From Montifringilla adamsi (taxonomy: Eukaryota > Chordata > Aves > Passeriformes > Passeridae), in the NCBI GenBank assembly GCA_017590115.1, contig JAGGNK010008670.1, forward strand, positions 7,820,541-7,884,540: DNA of 64,000 nt, written 5' to 3'. Positions 30,263 through 42,800 of the stretch are shown here, in pieces. Each line of letters opens with the position of its first letter. Position 1 is the stretch's first letter. The notes beneath the pieces were generated by a model that was given only the letters and a program-made list of their open reading frames with translations, had not been told where the DNA came from and did not search any database. The position numbers were made by a program, and so were the translations under genes.

Positions 30263-33200
30263 GCCCACCCCAGTGCAGGGCCTTGCTAAACCTGCCCGGC
30301 CCCAGCACAGTCAAAGTATTTCCAGTTGTTGTTTACGAAAAGCAAAGCTGTTGTGCTTTTTCACAACGGGAATACACAAGCTATCACTTGCAATAGTGGC
30401 AGTGTTTAATCTCTTAAGTGTTGTCCATACTCTGAAGCATTAACAGTTTCTTACATGAAGAGTATCTTCAGTATGCAGGCTGTCTCTGCTTGCTCCACTC
30501 CTGCTGTTTTAACTTTGCCATGGTGACCCCTCACACCAGTGACTGGAAGGTTCAAGAAGGTTAAATGGACACCGGATCAGCTTGGAGAAATCATCCCTTG
30601 GACCTGACTGCAAGAGGGATCAGCACTTGCTCTAAGGATAAGATTTTAAAAACTAAATTATTAAGTGAAGCTTCCCCTTTTCCATAATCCATTCACTCCA
30701 GTCTTCTCCAACATAAGATGCTGACAGTGTAGATCCTACTTTTGCCTTTCGTAATCCAGATTTTTAAAAGGTCTTGCTTAATTTGTCTCTAAACACAAGA
30801 TGGCAGCATTTTATGTAGTTTAACTGTTGGACATTGGGGAGAGCTACAGATTTTTTACAGTACTTAAATCAGAGGTGCCAGAAGAGGCTTTTAGCAATAG
30901 AACTAATGGAAGTGGCAAGCTCATTTACATTGCAAATCTGCTCTTGGTGGAGGCATCCTGCCAGCAGGGTTTTTAGGGCTTGCAAAGTCAAGCGGGATCA
31001 CCAGACTATATACACACATGTTTGAAAGTACAGTGTAATAAAGCTTAAATGCAGAAATAATCATTTCCTCAGTGACACCAGTAATATGTTTGATGTGCAC
31101 ATCCATAGTCAGAAGCACTCAGGTGAACCTACCAATATAGTGGGTAGGTTGGGTTGGCAACATTTTTTTTTTAATTTTATTGTGGAAGCTGGGCATATTT
31201 TGAAAGATGCTTTGGTTAATAGTTTGAGTAGTTTGCTCATAACAAATTTTTCCATAAGCAGGTTGTGAAAAATGTAATGTGAAATATGAATTCATTTTCC
31301 TTGACCTGATGACAACAAAGCCATTCCTCGGTAACATGAGGTTAAACATTGGCTGGACTCATGATTCATAATCTTCAAACATTTTTGTGATATAGGAAAG
31401 CCTCAGTAAAACTGAGGTTCTAAACCAAGATCTGTGTCTCTAATAAACACAGATATCCTGACTCATATTGAACACCTTCCTTTTTCCCAACAGCCATTTA
31501 TTTTGGTTTTGCATGTTGGAAATGCACCTGCTCCTATCTAAAATTGTGAACAAAGAGCTAAGTAAGAATCTGAGTCTGTTAGTTTATAATTTAATAAAAT
31601 ACTTGAGATCTACCAGTTCCATAGGCAACAAGACTCACAGACAAAGAGAAACATATATTTTGTGACATTTTGTGGCTGGCTGGGAAAGCCCAGATGCTGA
31701 TGAAAGCCCAGCAGTGTTATGTTGCTGTGGCAGATAAACTTCAGACTCACATTCCTCTGTCTTGTTGGCATTCAATGGCCACAGCCCCGGACTGAAAAAG
31801 TGAGGAAAAAAGTGTAGTGTCCAAGTCTTGTCACCTAAGTCACAAAGGGTTAACTCCACAGAAATCTTTCACTTCTCATGCTTGTTATTTTGCTCAAATT
31901 GATGCTTAAAAAATAGACCTCCTTTTTTCTTCTAAACATTCTGATGCAAAAGTTTCTTCAATTAATTCCAAACCTTTGAGCCTCTGGGACAGTCCAGGGT
32001 GTGACTCATAGGTGGGGATTTGGGGATTTTTTGCCTTTAAGCAAAATAGTTGACTTTTCCTCCATCTGCCCCTAAACCTTGTCAAGAAAGAATTTTGAAA
32101 CACCAGCAGCCTTTGAAGGCCTACTTCACACCCACAACTGTGTATTTACCAGCCCAGCTTCTAAAACATGAAGAAGTAAGGAATCTTGCCACTAAATAGG
32201 CACAAGCCTGGCATCAAATTTAACATTGTACCAGGCCAAGCAAGTGCCAAAGGGCAGAGCAATCTGCCCCTGCTCTCAGGCCAGCCCTGCTTTTCTTCTG
32301 AAGGACAAATCAAGGGGCTTGCAAACTTTTCACCTTGTGACATTAAATTATCCATCATCTAGGGATGTGCACTGACACCAGAAATGAAGTGAAGCATATT
32401 TCTGGTATTTTATCCCTGAGGGAAGTTGCAGCCTCACTGCAGCCTTCACTGGCACTTCTCCAACAGCTAAGTTCCTCAATCAGCTGCTGGCAGCAGAGAG
32501 TTGTTTTTTCTCCCCCATCTTTACCATGTCTTCTGCTTTCCTGCAGTCCAACTAACAATCTTTGCTTCATGAAGAGCACAACATGTGAGACTCAGTCATT
32601 TCAGAGATAAAATCATTGCACACTGTAATGATTAAATACAGCCTTTATTATGGAAACAACAATAATCGAAAAATAAAGAGTATATCTTACTTCTCATAGC
32701 AAGTTATTTTTAGCAGCCATACATTATAGCAAGCTAGAAGTGATCAGCCAAGTTGTACTCAAGATGCCAATCTAATCTCCCTTCCTCTTTCAACTGAATT
32801 AACAGCTGTTTCTTAATTTGTGCTTGTCCATCAGAGAACAGAAACAACTGAAAGAAATTAAACCCCGCTTTTTAAACTCCTCAGTGACTTGTCTAAGTGT
32901 GACATCATTGTGTTTCTGGGATACCCTAATTTTGCCTTGGGTGTGCAGAGACCACAGGGGATGGTCTGGCACGGGAGCTGCAGCAGAGCACCAGGGAGCC
33001 ATCAGGATGTGGGGATGTGCTCACCTCCTAGTCCCTGTGATGGTCCCACAGCCTCCCGACCAGCACACGCTTGCACAGAAGCCTTGCTTCCCTGGTGGAT
33101 GCATCACATCGTCAGTGCATCACATCACCCTGATCAGCACCTTCTGGCTCAGGGCTGGGTTGGTCTGAGCCTGCAGCTGGGGGAAGAAGTGAGCTGGGGT

Positions 33201-36200
33201 TGCTGAGTCACTCGGGGACCCAGCTGCAGCCCTGTCTCCTCCCACAGCAGACAGAACTGCCCTGCTGCTCCATGCTATGGCCATTGCAGCCCACCTAGCG
33301 TGCAAGCAGTTCATCAAATATCCTCCTTTTGTATGATGTTCTTTTAGGGACTTTTTGCTCAAGATACTTCCTCAGACAAGATGTTTAAAAGAGCAAGTCT
33401 GGAAACACCAGGAGAAATTACCCTACAGAGTCTTCCCAGTAGGAGGGAGACCTCAAAGCCACTCCATTAGATAAAAAAGTGCCAGCTAAATACATTCCTA
33501 TATTCTGGCAGAAAATAAACATGGGCATCAGCTTTTAGAGCTGCACATGGCAGCTCAGGGAGCAGCTGGGCTGTCTGATTCTAATTCAGCATTAAATCTG
33601 GAGAGGCAACATTCCCTGCTATGCTGACACATCCCTGCTGCAGGCTGGTTGAGTTTGGGATCAGGGATGGAGGTGATGGGATGCAGGCTGGGCCACAGCT
33701 GAGAGGAAGGTTGCACTTCAAGGCTTGGATCTCCTGATGCAGTAAGGATTTCTCCAATGGATACTCTACTGCTGTAAAGCACTAACTCCATTGGATTAAT
33801 TTTGCTGCATGTTGGCAGCATTTCCTGGGAGCATCCAATCATTTCATTGGTTTGCACCACATGCACTTCACCGGTGCCAGTTAGAGCAAGCCCAGAGTAT
33901 CATTCATGTACAAATGGCAGAATGCAGCTTCATAAAAATAAAAACAAAAGTTAGCAAGAAAACAAAAAACAGCAAGAAAAAGCATAAGAACAAATAAGGT
34001 AAATCTGAATCCAAACATTGTTCAATACCAACGTGTTGATTCACTGTAGAAAAAAAAAAAAAAACTATGGGGAAAAACATTATTCGTGCATCACTAGTAA
34101 AAAGTCCAGTATTAACAATATTGTCACAATATTAACCACAGAATTAGCAGTCATTAGTAACTATTTTCTGTCCTCCTGCTGATATCAGACTTTTTTAAAT
34201 GACTGAATATTAACATAAAGCAAATTTTCAGAACAGAACAAGCAAATGCTATATCCATGTCAGTAGAAGTAACACAGATCACACAATCCAGCAACCCAAA
34301 GAACACGTGAAATGGGACTCAGCTTTGACAAGGGAAGGATGTTTGATCCCTGGGCAGAACAGCTTAGGCCAGACCACATGCTGAGCTTTTTAGGCAGCTT
34401 TTGTTAAAATGGCCACATGTAGCAGACTGGGACAGTGACATCCCTACTGCAGGCACATGCTCATTTTCAAATGGAAGGCCTTCGTCCATTTACCTTTCCT
34501 CCCAGACATCTCATTTTTTTAAAAAAGGTGAATGCTTTGAGTATAAAAATCTGCTTTGTAAGCAACAGATTCATAGGATTAAGTAACCCTGAGAATTAGA
34601 GGGATCTTACTAGGCCCACGGTCTGAGTCCAGAGGCTGCTTTGTCTGCTAAGGGAGAAAGGAGGAAGGGAGAATGAGCTCAATAAAGCTCACTAAGCATT
34701 ATGAACAGTGCTGGAGCCCTTTTGCAAAAGAATAATTGAAATACTTACATTTTCATTTGAGTATTCAATGGAATACAGTCCAAATCATCGTGTCTGTATT
34801 CAAGGCTTGAAAGTTTGGTGTCCTATTGTGCTACTTTACCTTATAAATGTATTCAGCTGTTCCTGAGCTCACAGCTGGTTCTGATGTTTCTCCAAGTGTA
34901 AAAGTGCTTCAAAATTGTCTTTATCTTTCTTATTTATTGGTTCATTCAGACTCAAAGGGAACATTTCTAGAGAATGTTAATTACTTCCACAGCTACATAT
35001 TATACTGATTATAGAGCTGTATGGCCATGTTTCCTGCTTCACACAGACCAACATCTCTAATTAATTCATAGAACGGAAAAATTTCTTTTCTTTCTTCATT
35101 TAAATAAGTCAACTTGCAATGAAGTTTACTTTAAATAAGTAAACTTGCACTTTACTAGTGAAATACTAGTAAAATATCAAAACTATTTTTAAAATACGTA
35201 AGGGAATATCTGACATGACATAACCATCAATTTTATCCAGTGAAAATCCAGTGAAGTTTCATCACCATTAATAACTGTGCAGGATTTGGGCCATTATTTA
35301 TAGAAATTAATTAACTCCCAGCATTTCCTTTTTGTTTAGATACAGATTAAACTGTCAAGGCATTTTTGCTTATGACTTCAGTCTTTCTTTTGTTTAATGA
35401 GAGCCATTCCACAGTCCTTTTCCAGGCCAAGCTTTTATTAGTAAAATTTAAGCCATTATCCTAACTCCTTGGAGGAAGTGTGTTCTTATTAATATTATCT
35501 TCTCTTTTGCAAATGTTTTTGTACATAATTTCTTATCATCTTGATATCATTTGCTTCAGTGAGCAGATTGTGTGGCATGTGCACATGTGTATGTGTGTAT
35601 GTGCACATTTCTGCACATGTAAATCTTTTGTGACAAGGAACTTTTCCTTGTTACAACAAAGAACATGAGCTGGACTTAAATCTCAAAAGCAATTACTATT
35701 CTCATGCCTTCATCATTGGTTCAGGAGGAAATAGACTACAGAGTGCATCACTGTGCTTTAAAGCAACTCCAAATTATTTCCATATGAAGATCCAGCTGCT
35801 CAGCCGTGAGCACCCTGGAGAATACTCACTTTTGGGCAGATTTGTCCAAGGGCTGTGCAAGCTTTTATTTCCCACTGAAACCTGGACCATTCAGCATCAG
35901 TGGATTTCCATTTCTCATGGACCTCATTTAGGTGCCCCAGTGATGGTCACTTAATCCCAGGCATTTCCAGTGAATGTGGCATCTTCCTGGATTAAGAGAC
36001 CACCCTGTTGCCCCAGCAGAGGACATTTCTTGGGCTCAGTGTGGTCACTGTGACAAGTCCATGTCTGAACAGCATGTGGGGGCTTCCTGAGCTCTCACAA
36101 GACCAGGAACATATTAAGCTCCAGGGTAAGAGTCACAATTACCACTCTGTCTTTGCAAAGGGCTTAGAGGGAGAACCCCAGGAGCTTAGGAAGTGTAACC

Positions 36201-36339
36201 ATGTGTAGGACTGGTGAGAACTTGCTTGTGAGTGGAGTCACACTGACAATTCCCCTGAGATTTTGGCACACACCACGTTCTGAAAAAGCTTTCAGTGAGC
36301 TCTCACTTAGCAGGGTTGTCTGTAGCTGTGGGCCTGAGG
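30263..36339. other. Intergenic between MCCC1 (5') and LAMP3 (3')
   Basis: About 6 kb without a recognisable exon. It includes an A run of 16 near 34050, an imperfect duplicated AAATAAGTMAACTTGCA at about 35103-35148, and a TG-rich alternating purine-pyrimidine stretch at about 35574-35620. Confidence 0.6.
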
Positions 36340-36743
36340 TTTATTCACCTGAAGGTCAAACTTATGTCTTTTGATAAATCTGAACACCATCATTAACAAA
36401 CCTGATGCATTTTCTGGGAGATAGTGATACTGCTTGCTTTAAGCTATTTTTAGGAATCTGGCTTAAGTGATCTGAATGACCTCCTTTGTTGACAACAGAG
36501 AGAATTTAGGCTCCTCATTTTGGACTACATCTAAATTAGATGCTAAGAATAGCCTAAAGCAGAAGGTGTGAGTTCTCTCCTTCCCACCTTAAAAGAACTC
36601 CTTCCAGAAACATTCATTAGCTGTAAACACACAGTGTCATCTCACTTAAAAATGTGGCTTCAGGGCAGAGAGATTGCCAGGCAGAAGCAAAAACTCCTGT
36701 GACTTCTCTGCTTGCTGCACACACTTGGAAGCATAGGGGCACC
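36340..36743 (-). other. Likely LAMP3 3' UTR
   Basis: It runs from the LAMP3 stop to the first AATAAA on the minus strand (36345-36340), about 400 bp downstream. Further hexamers lie leftward (for example in the TTTTATTTCCC near 35862), so the end is uncertain. Confidence 0.4.
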
Positions 36744-36883
36744 TCAGATGCGTTCATATCCTCTCTGTGGCTTCCTCCTGGAGATCAGGAAGGTGGCAAA
36801 CACAATGACAAACAATCCCAGGATACACAGGCACACTGCAATGGGAGCTACTCTGCCGTTTCTATCAAGAAAACATTCTTCTT
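36744..36883 (-). CDS. LAMP3: LAMP3 exon 6 (membrane segment and lysosomal sorting tail)
   Basis: Residues 385-430: fourth cysteine (EEECFLDRNGR), hydrophobic VAPIAVCLCILGLFVIVFAT, then SRRKPQRGYERI and stop. Acceptor TTTCCTTTCAG. Confidence 0.95.
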
Positions 36884-39800
36884 CTGAAAGGAAAAGGAGA
36901 TCAGAGAATGTTACAGCAGAACACCATACTCCTAAACTGTACATCTCTATTCCACTAAAGTTGGCAAATACAAGTCAGAAGTTCTCAAAACCTTTCTTTC
37001 TTTTTTTTTTTTTTCTCCTTTCTTTTTCCTGAGCTATACTTACTACACTTTTATCTGTGATGAGCCTTATCTCAAGAAAACCATCCTTGCCCCTTCTGCA
37101 GTAGCTCTGTGCTTCCCTGGAGAGTGGCTCTTCTCCCTCAGATCTGCAGGCATTGTTTCACCACTCAGCACACACACTGCAGGGGCTTTCTTTCCAAAAG
37201 CAGATGGGGAGCATCACAATACAAAGTGCCAGCCTGAAAATAAAGAGCAAGACATCCTGCAAGGTCAAAAACTGCTCCTGTGTGACATCTGACTGCTTCT
37301 TCCCAGTGAAGAGGATCAGGCCAGGGACAGAAGCCCATAGTCCAGCACATCACTAGTCCAGTGGGGATTCTTGTAAAGTCAGTGTTTTCTAAGAAAAATC
37401 AAATTCTAATTTTCTCTCTGTTTAATTCAGAGTGTTTGTAGATAATGGTGGCTAACTCAGAAGACTCAGAGATTAGAAAGGCAGAAGGCTTGGACATAGT
37501 CCAGGGAGTTGTTTTAGCAGTACCTTTGCAATTCTGTTGTACATATGATGATATCACACACAAATCATATCTTTGAAGGACCATCCAAAGATATCACTCC
37601 AAACATACCTCTTAGCTACAGAGAGGGCAAATTCTGGCTTCCTCAGCCAATTCCTACCCAAATGAATATTCAAATCATCCTCTGATTAAACAGAATCTTA
37701 TTACTTTAAAGTGAACTTCTAGACTGAAGTAAATTGGTAGCTTTCCTATGGAGAGGCTGCATCATGTGGGCCACTGACAGAAATGCAAAATTTACCCAGT
37801 TACAATGGCAGGATCAGCCTCAAATTCAAAATACAAGTGTTGTCCTGGGAGTGAAGGCAACTTCTGGGAATGACCACTAATGTGTTATCCCAGAATTGGA
37901 TCAGACCTACAGGAATGATCTTCCTTGTGCTCCAGGGAAAGACAGACCTCTGTCATGCTGCTGTGAGTGACAGCTGCAGAGCAAACTGTTCTCTAAGCAG
38001 GGCAGCGTGGTCAGCTAAACCCCACAGCTAAACCCCACTGCACTTCCCAGCTCAGCAGCAAATCCAGTTTATAGCAGGATACGAGGGAGATCTGACACCC
38101 TGTGCCCCCTCACGCCCTGCGACTGTTCTGAGGCAGGATTTGCTAGTGCCTGGAGATAAAAACCTTGACTCTTATTCCATGACTGTGCTGGCACAGGTTG
38201 TAGCTTGGCTTGGGCTTTTCCCCCATGGGAATTTTATACTGTCAGTGGGCAATAAGCCCAGGGAACATGTGGAGTCCATGACATCACATCACAGCTCCAG
38301 AGCCTCCACATAGTTCTTCCCAAAGTCTGATCCTTTTCTGCTCTAATCCAGATGGTGATGCAATGCCACAAAGCCAGCAGCATGAGCATTCTATTAGAGG
38401 CTGCCTTTTAAAAGCTCTGTCTGGTTAATGTAACCTGTTGTTAAATGAGCTGAAAAGTATTTGCATCTAAGTGTTGTAAAAGCCAAAGATGTTTGAATTG
38501 GCCATTTTGCTTTGATGAAACATTGGGAATGAAGGAATGAACTCTATGAACTGTAGAAATTGTTCCTGATACAATGAAGTACAGAAGGCTCTTTTACAGA
38601 TTTCTAGACTCAAACAGATCAAGCTATTGATATAACACTGCTCTAATCTCTACAAAATCATTAGGAACTTGAAACCAATGACCATTAATGTTTTCTTTTT
38701 CTTCCCCATTTAAAGATAAGCAAATCAGGAGCAACAGAAGTGAAACTATCAGTCTTGAGGGGAGGAGGCTGGTGATGTTTAGTCATTCCTTCACTGGGGA
38801 TTTTCTCTTTCAGAATTTGCACACGAAGCCAATACACAACAGTTTCATGACTGTTTTATAGCCACAGGGGAATTATTTCAGAGGTGGGAGCTGCTTTCTC
38901 AGCTCTCTGATTAAGAGTAAAACTAATTTAAATTTGTATGTGGTATTGACTAGCAGAGATTAGTCTGACTTGGAGAGAGAGAGAGGGAGAAACAGAGAGC
39001 ATCCTTCCAGCTGAGTCTCTCCTAGATGTGAGACTGTACCTAATCCCATAAGTAATATCACTCATTGTACACATTTGAATGGGAATGCAGGGACCAGATG
39101 GGATCCCATGGGTTCTTCCAGCTCATTGTTATCCCATGAAAAAAATTTCCATAGAATGAGAGCATAGATGGGATTCTCAATGTGGAGAAGGACCATGTCT
39201 TTAAAAAGTCCCAAATGTTGTTTCCCATTATATTCCTTTTAGAATGGAAAAAGGTAACAAAAATGGTGACCTAACAAAAGAAGAGTTGGTCAGAGAGCCA
39301 AACCGAGAGCCAAACCTGTCAAAAGACAGGTCTAAATTAAAAAGAATACAGGGGCAGTATTTTGTAAGCATGCAGAAAAACAAGTGGCAGAATAGAAAAT
39401 GTCTTATTGCTGAATCTGAAGGGCTGGAGAGCTGGTCAGCCCCTCTGTGCACGTGAGTTCTTGTATGGAAATGCCCTGAGAGGATGCCACAGAAATGAGA
39501 AAATGGACAATTTGAAAGAGACCAAAGGTCCCACTGAGTCCCCCTCTCTGGTCTTTGTCTTTTACTGCGATACCTGATTGTCTCTTTGTGGCACTTCTCC
39601 AAGAAAAGACAAACTGAAGAGATGAGCATCATGTTTCATTCTGAAGCTGGGAGTGGGCCAGTTGTGCCCCTCCTCAGGAGCACATTTCATCATGTCTAGA
39701 CACAGCTGCTCTGAAAATATCATCCTGCATTCACAAATATCCCTTATCAGCTGGCAGTTTTGCTGCTGCAGCTGTGGCACAATGTATCAGGAGTCTTTTA

Positions 39801-42800
39801 GAATAGCTAAAATCTGGCTACATTGAGAACAGTGACCTGGAAATGAACTTCGCAGCTGGGGTTTGGGCAGTGCCCTGGTGGTGAACACACCTCTGCTTGT
39901 TCAGGGAGAAAACGCATGAAGAAGAATATTGTTTCTGTAGAGCTGAACATTTCTAATGAGAAGGTGAAACAGAAGGTACTAAATGGAGGGGGGAAAGATA
40001 TTTTTCCATCCTCCATAGATATTAGCACTGTGTTGGAAATGACTCAGGAGCAGTTGAGAAAACAGCAGTGGGATGTGTATGGGTATAATTTAGCAGATTA
40101 CATCCATCAGGCCACCAGAGTGCTGTAGATCTGGGAAGGCTGGAAAAGTATCCTTCTACTCACCTTTTCCAAACTGGTTACCCACAATGTCAAATGCCTG
40201 CAGCTGCATATGAACAAAGAGGATCTGGAAGTTCTTCTCCAAGGGGAAGGTTTGCCTGCTGGCACACTTAAAGGAATTCCCCAGCTTTGTTGTGAACAGC
40301 TTCTCATTTAGGGCTGCATAGTAAAGCATACCTGGAGGCCAGAGAGAGACAGATGAGAATCCACACTGACTCCATTGGGACCAACATCTTCCTGAGGTAA
40401 AATGGTCCCAGAGGTGACTAAAGCACGGACACTTTCTCCATAAGCTGTCACTTATTCTTCTTACACTTTAAATGAGTGCTTTAATTATCAATGGGCAACT
40501 CAGCTGAGCTTAGGTCTGAAAAAGTGGCTAAAATTTCAGATGCTTCTTCAAATCACATTTTAACAAATTGAGTCTGCAGGAGGAAGTTAGAATTCTCATA
40601 GGAGCAGGCAAGGTTTGAAGTAATCTCTATTCTGAAAGAGTGGGGCAGGGAAAGCTTTTGAGATCAAAAAGAAAATGCAATAATAGTGATGTAACTGCAG
40701 CCAGGCCCCTTCTCTCCCATTTTTATACCATAAGATTTAGGTGAATGACACATTGAAAGCTTGATAAAACACATATTTGCAAAATCCAGTCTTTTAAAGA
40801 TCTGAAAGCTTATCCTACACCCAGAACAGTTTTATTATGAAAGTAAGACAGGTTAAAATCACTGACCTTCAGAAGATAACAGTATTCTGCTCTCAATTTT
40901 AGTCACAGAGTAACTTGGAGCTTGCTGCAAAAGAAGATGTATCTTTATTCGTAATACATGCTCATACTTGCAGCGGAAAGAAACACAGCTTACCTCAGCA
41001 AAATGGTCATAAAGAATTTCCCAAAGGAACACTTTGTAAAGCATCACCTTTGAGACCCAAGAACCAACTCTCTTGGATGTATTTTTTCTTTTCCAAATCT
41101 CAGCTGCATCACCAGTTCTGTTCAGTTCAGTGAAACGGGGCCATGCAGGTGTCATTTTACACAAACTGCTCAAGCTGGGCACTCATCAGATACTTGTGAT
41201 AACCAGTAGTAGGAAGATTGCTGACATGGAAAGCGCCTGGCACAACAGCACAGACCAAAATTTCCAGCCAGGTGTCCTGCCTGCATGTGCCCTGAAACCC
41301 TGGTGCAGCCTGGACACTGCTCTCCCCCTGAGTGCCACAGGGCGAGAGCCAGCCCTGGGAGCTTCTCCCTGGTAGCAGTGTTGGAGTAAAATGTGATGCC
41401 TCATGCAGCAGCCCTGCTACCCTGTTTAATTCCTTCTGTGGGCACACAGGGATTCCTGAGTGCAGCTGGTGGGTAAATGGCATGAATGTCTCCTGTGCAC
41501 CTGTAGGATGGAGTGGGAAAATTGAAGAAAGAAATGCATCAGAGAAGAGGTTCTCAGCATTATTCCAACTTAAAGACATAAATATGACCATTTTTGGGTG
41601 GCAGTGCTTTGTTCTGTTTGGCCACGGTTAAAAACTTTGCTTGGGGAAAACACCTGCTCCTACTTCACATCTTGTGGGTTGGTTACACAACTTCCTTTTT
41701 TCAAGCCCTTTGCAGAGGCCGCTGGAGTGGCGAGCACTGAACCAGCCCCTCTCCTCTGCCACCCCAGCCCTGGGGCTCGAGCCAGCTCCTCTCCCACAGG
41801 GACAGCCACAAGTGCCACTGCTGGAGCGCTCCTGCTTCAAAGCACTGAGAGAGGCTGTGGGGACCAAACACAAAAAGCCAGCAGCAAACTGTTTTCTTAA
41901 TAACTTGAATTTCAAAGCAGTCCAAGCTGTTTTGTCCTCAAGAGCATAGTCCCTGCTATGCTCTTGAGGCTTATCTTTAAGTGGAGGGTTCATTGTCTAA
42001 TGCTGTGCCAAAAACCACCTTTTTCAGGGCAAGGAAGGTCAAGCACCTCCTAAAGGTTCACATCACTCTCCTTAGCACTGCTGCAACCTGGGGGCTTTCG
42101 TGGGTACTTGAATCCCCAGCCTTTCCCTAAGGATTCTTGTAACACCAAAAATGCTCCTCTTGTTGCAGGAAGCACACATTTAAAGCAAACACTCAAGAGT
42201 CTGAACTGATCCTTTGTTTTGAAAGAGCTCCTTCATTTTTTACCTTACTTTTCCTTTGTAGCTCTTAGAAAACTTTTAGCCATAAGCTAAAATAAAGATG
42301 AGTACTAATCAAAATATTTTTTTCTGTTCAAGAATTAATGAAACATGTGGGGTATAATTTGCTGTTCTCTCTTGGACTTTCTATGAAAATGACTGATTAA
42401 CCATTTGTAATTTTCTTAATTGCCTCTAATTTGAGCTTGGAACCAGGCAGCAAGACTGACATTTAGCTTGATTAATTGAAGGACACAGATCAGCAGTGAT
42501 GGCCAGATGCAGCTCTCAGCTGCTGTGGAGCTCCAGGACATGGCCTTGATATTCATTACACCTGCCAGAGTTTGATGGGATCCAGCCTGTGCTGTGTTCC
42601 TGCCCATTCCTCCATGCCCATTAATGACTTTATACACAGTTAGTGTTATATAGTAATATATAGTATAGTGTTAGTTCTGTTTTACCTCTGCTGGCATCAT
42701 CACCCAGCCCTTACAGCTTTCAGGTAAATAGTGCTGCCTCCCAAAATGTGCAAATGCCTGATTTAGCAAGAGGATGGCTGCACTCAGGGATTTTCTCCTG

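Noticed and set aside
30044..30443. 145- and 155-codon plus-strand frames
   Set aside because: They run through the CR1 fragment and are antisense to it; products are composition artefacts.
35574..35620. TG/CA-rich alternating stretch as a Z-DNA or regulatory element
   Set aside because: Short and interrupted. Common in vertebrate intergenic DNA, with nothing else nearby to support a role.
42661..42780. Candidate LAMP3 exon with donor CAGAG|GTAAAAC
   Set aside because: The best frame does not resemble any LAMP sequence, and the 58-nt exon at 40867-40924 fits both phase and similarity.
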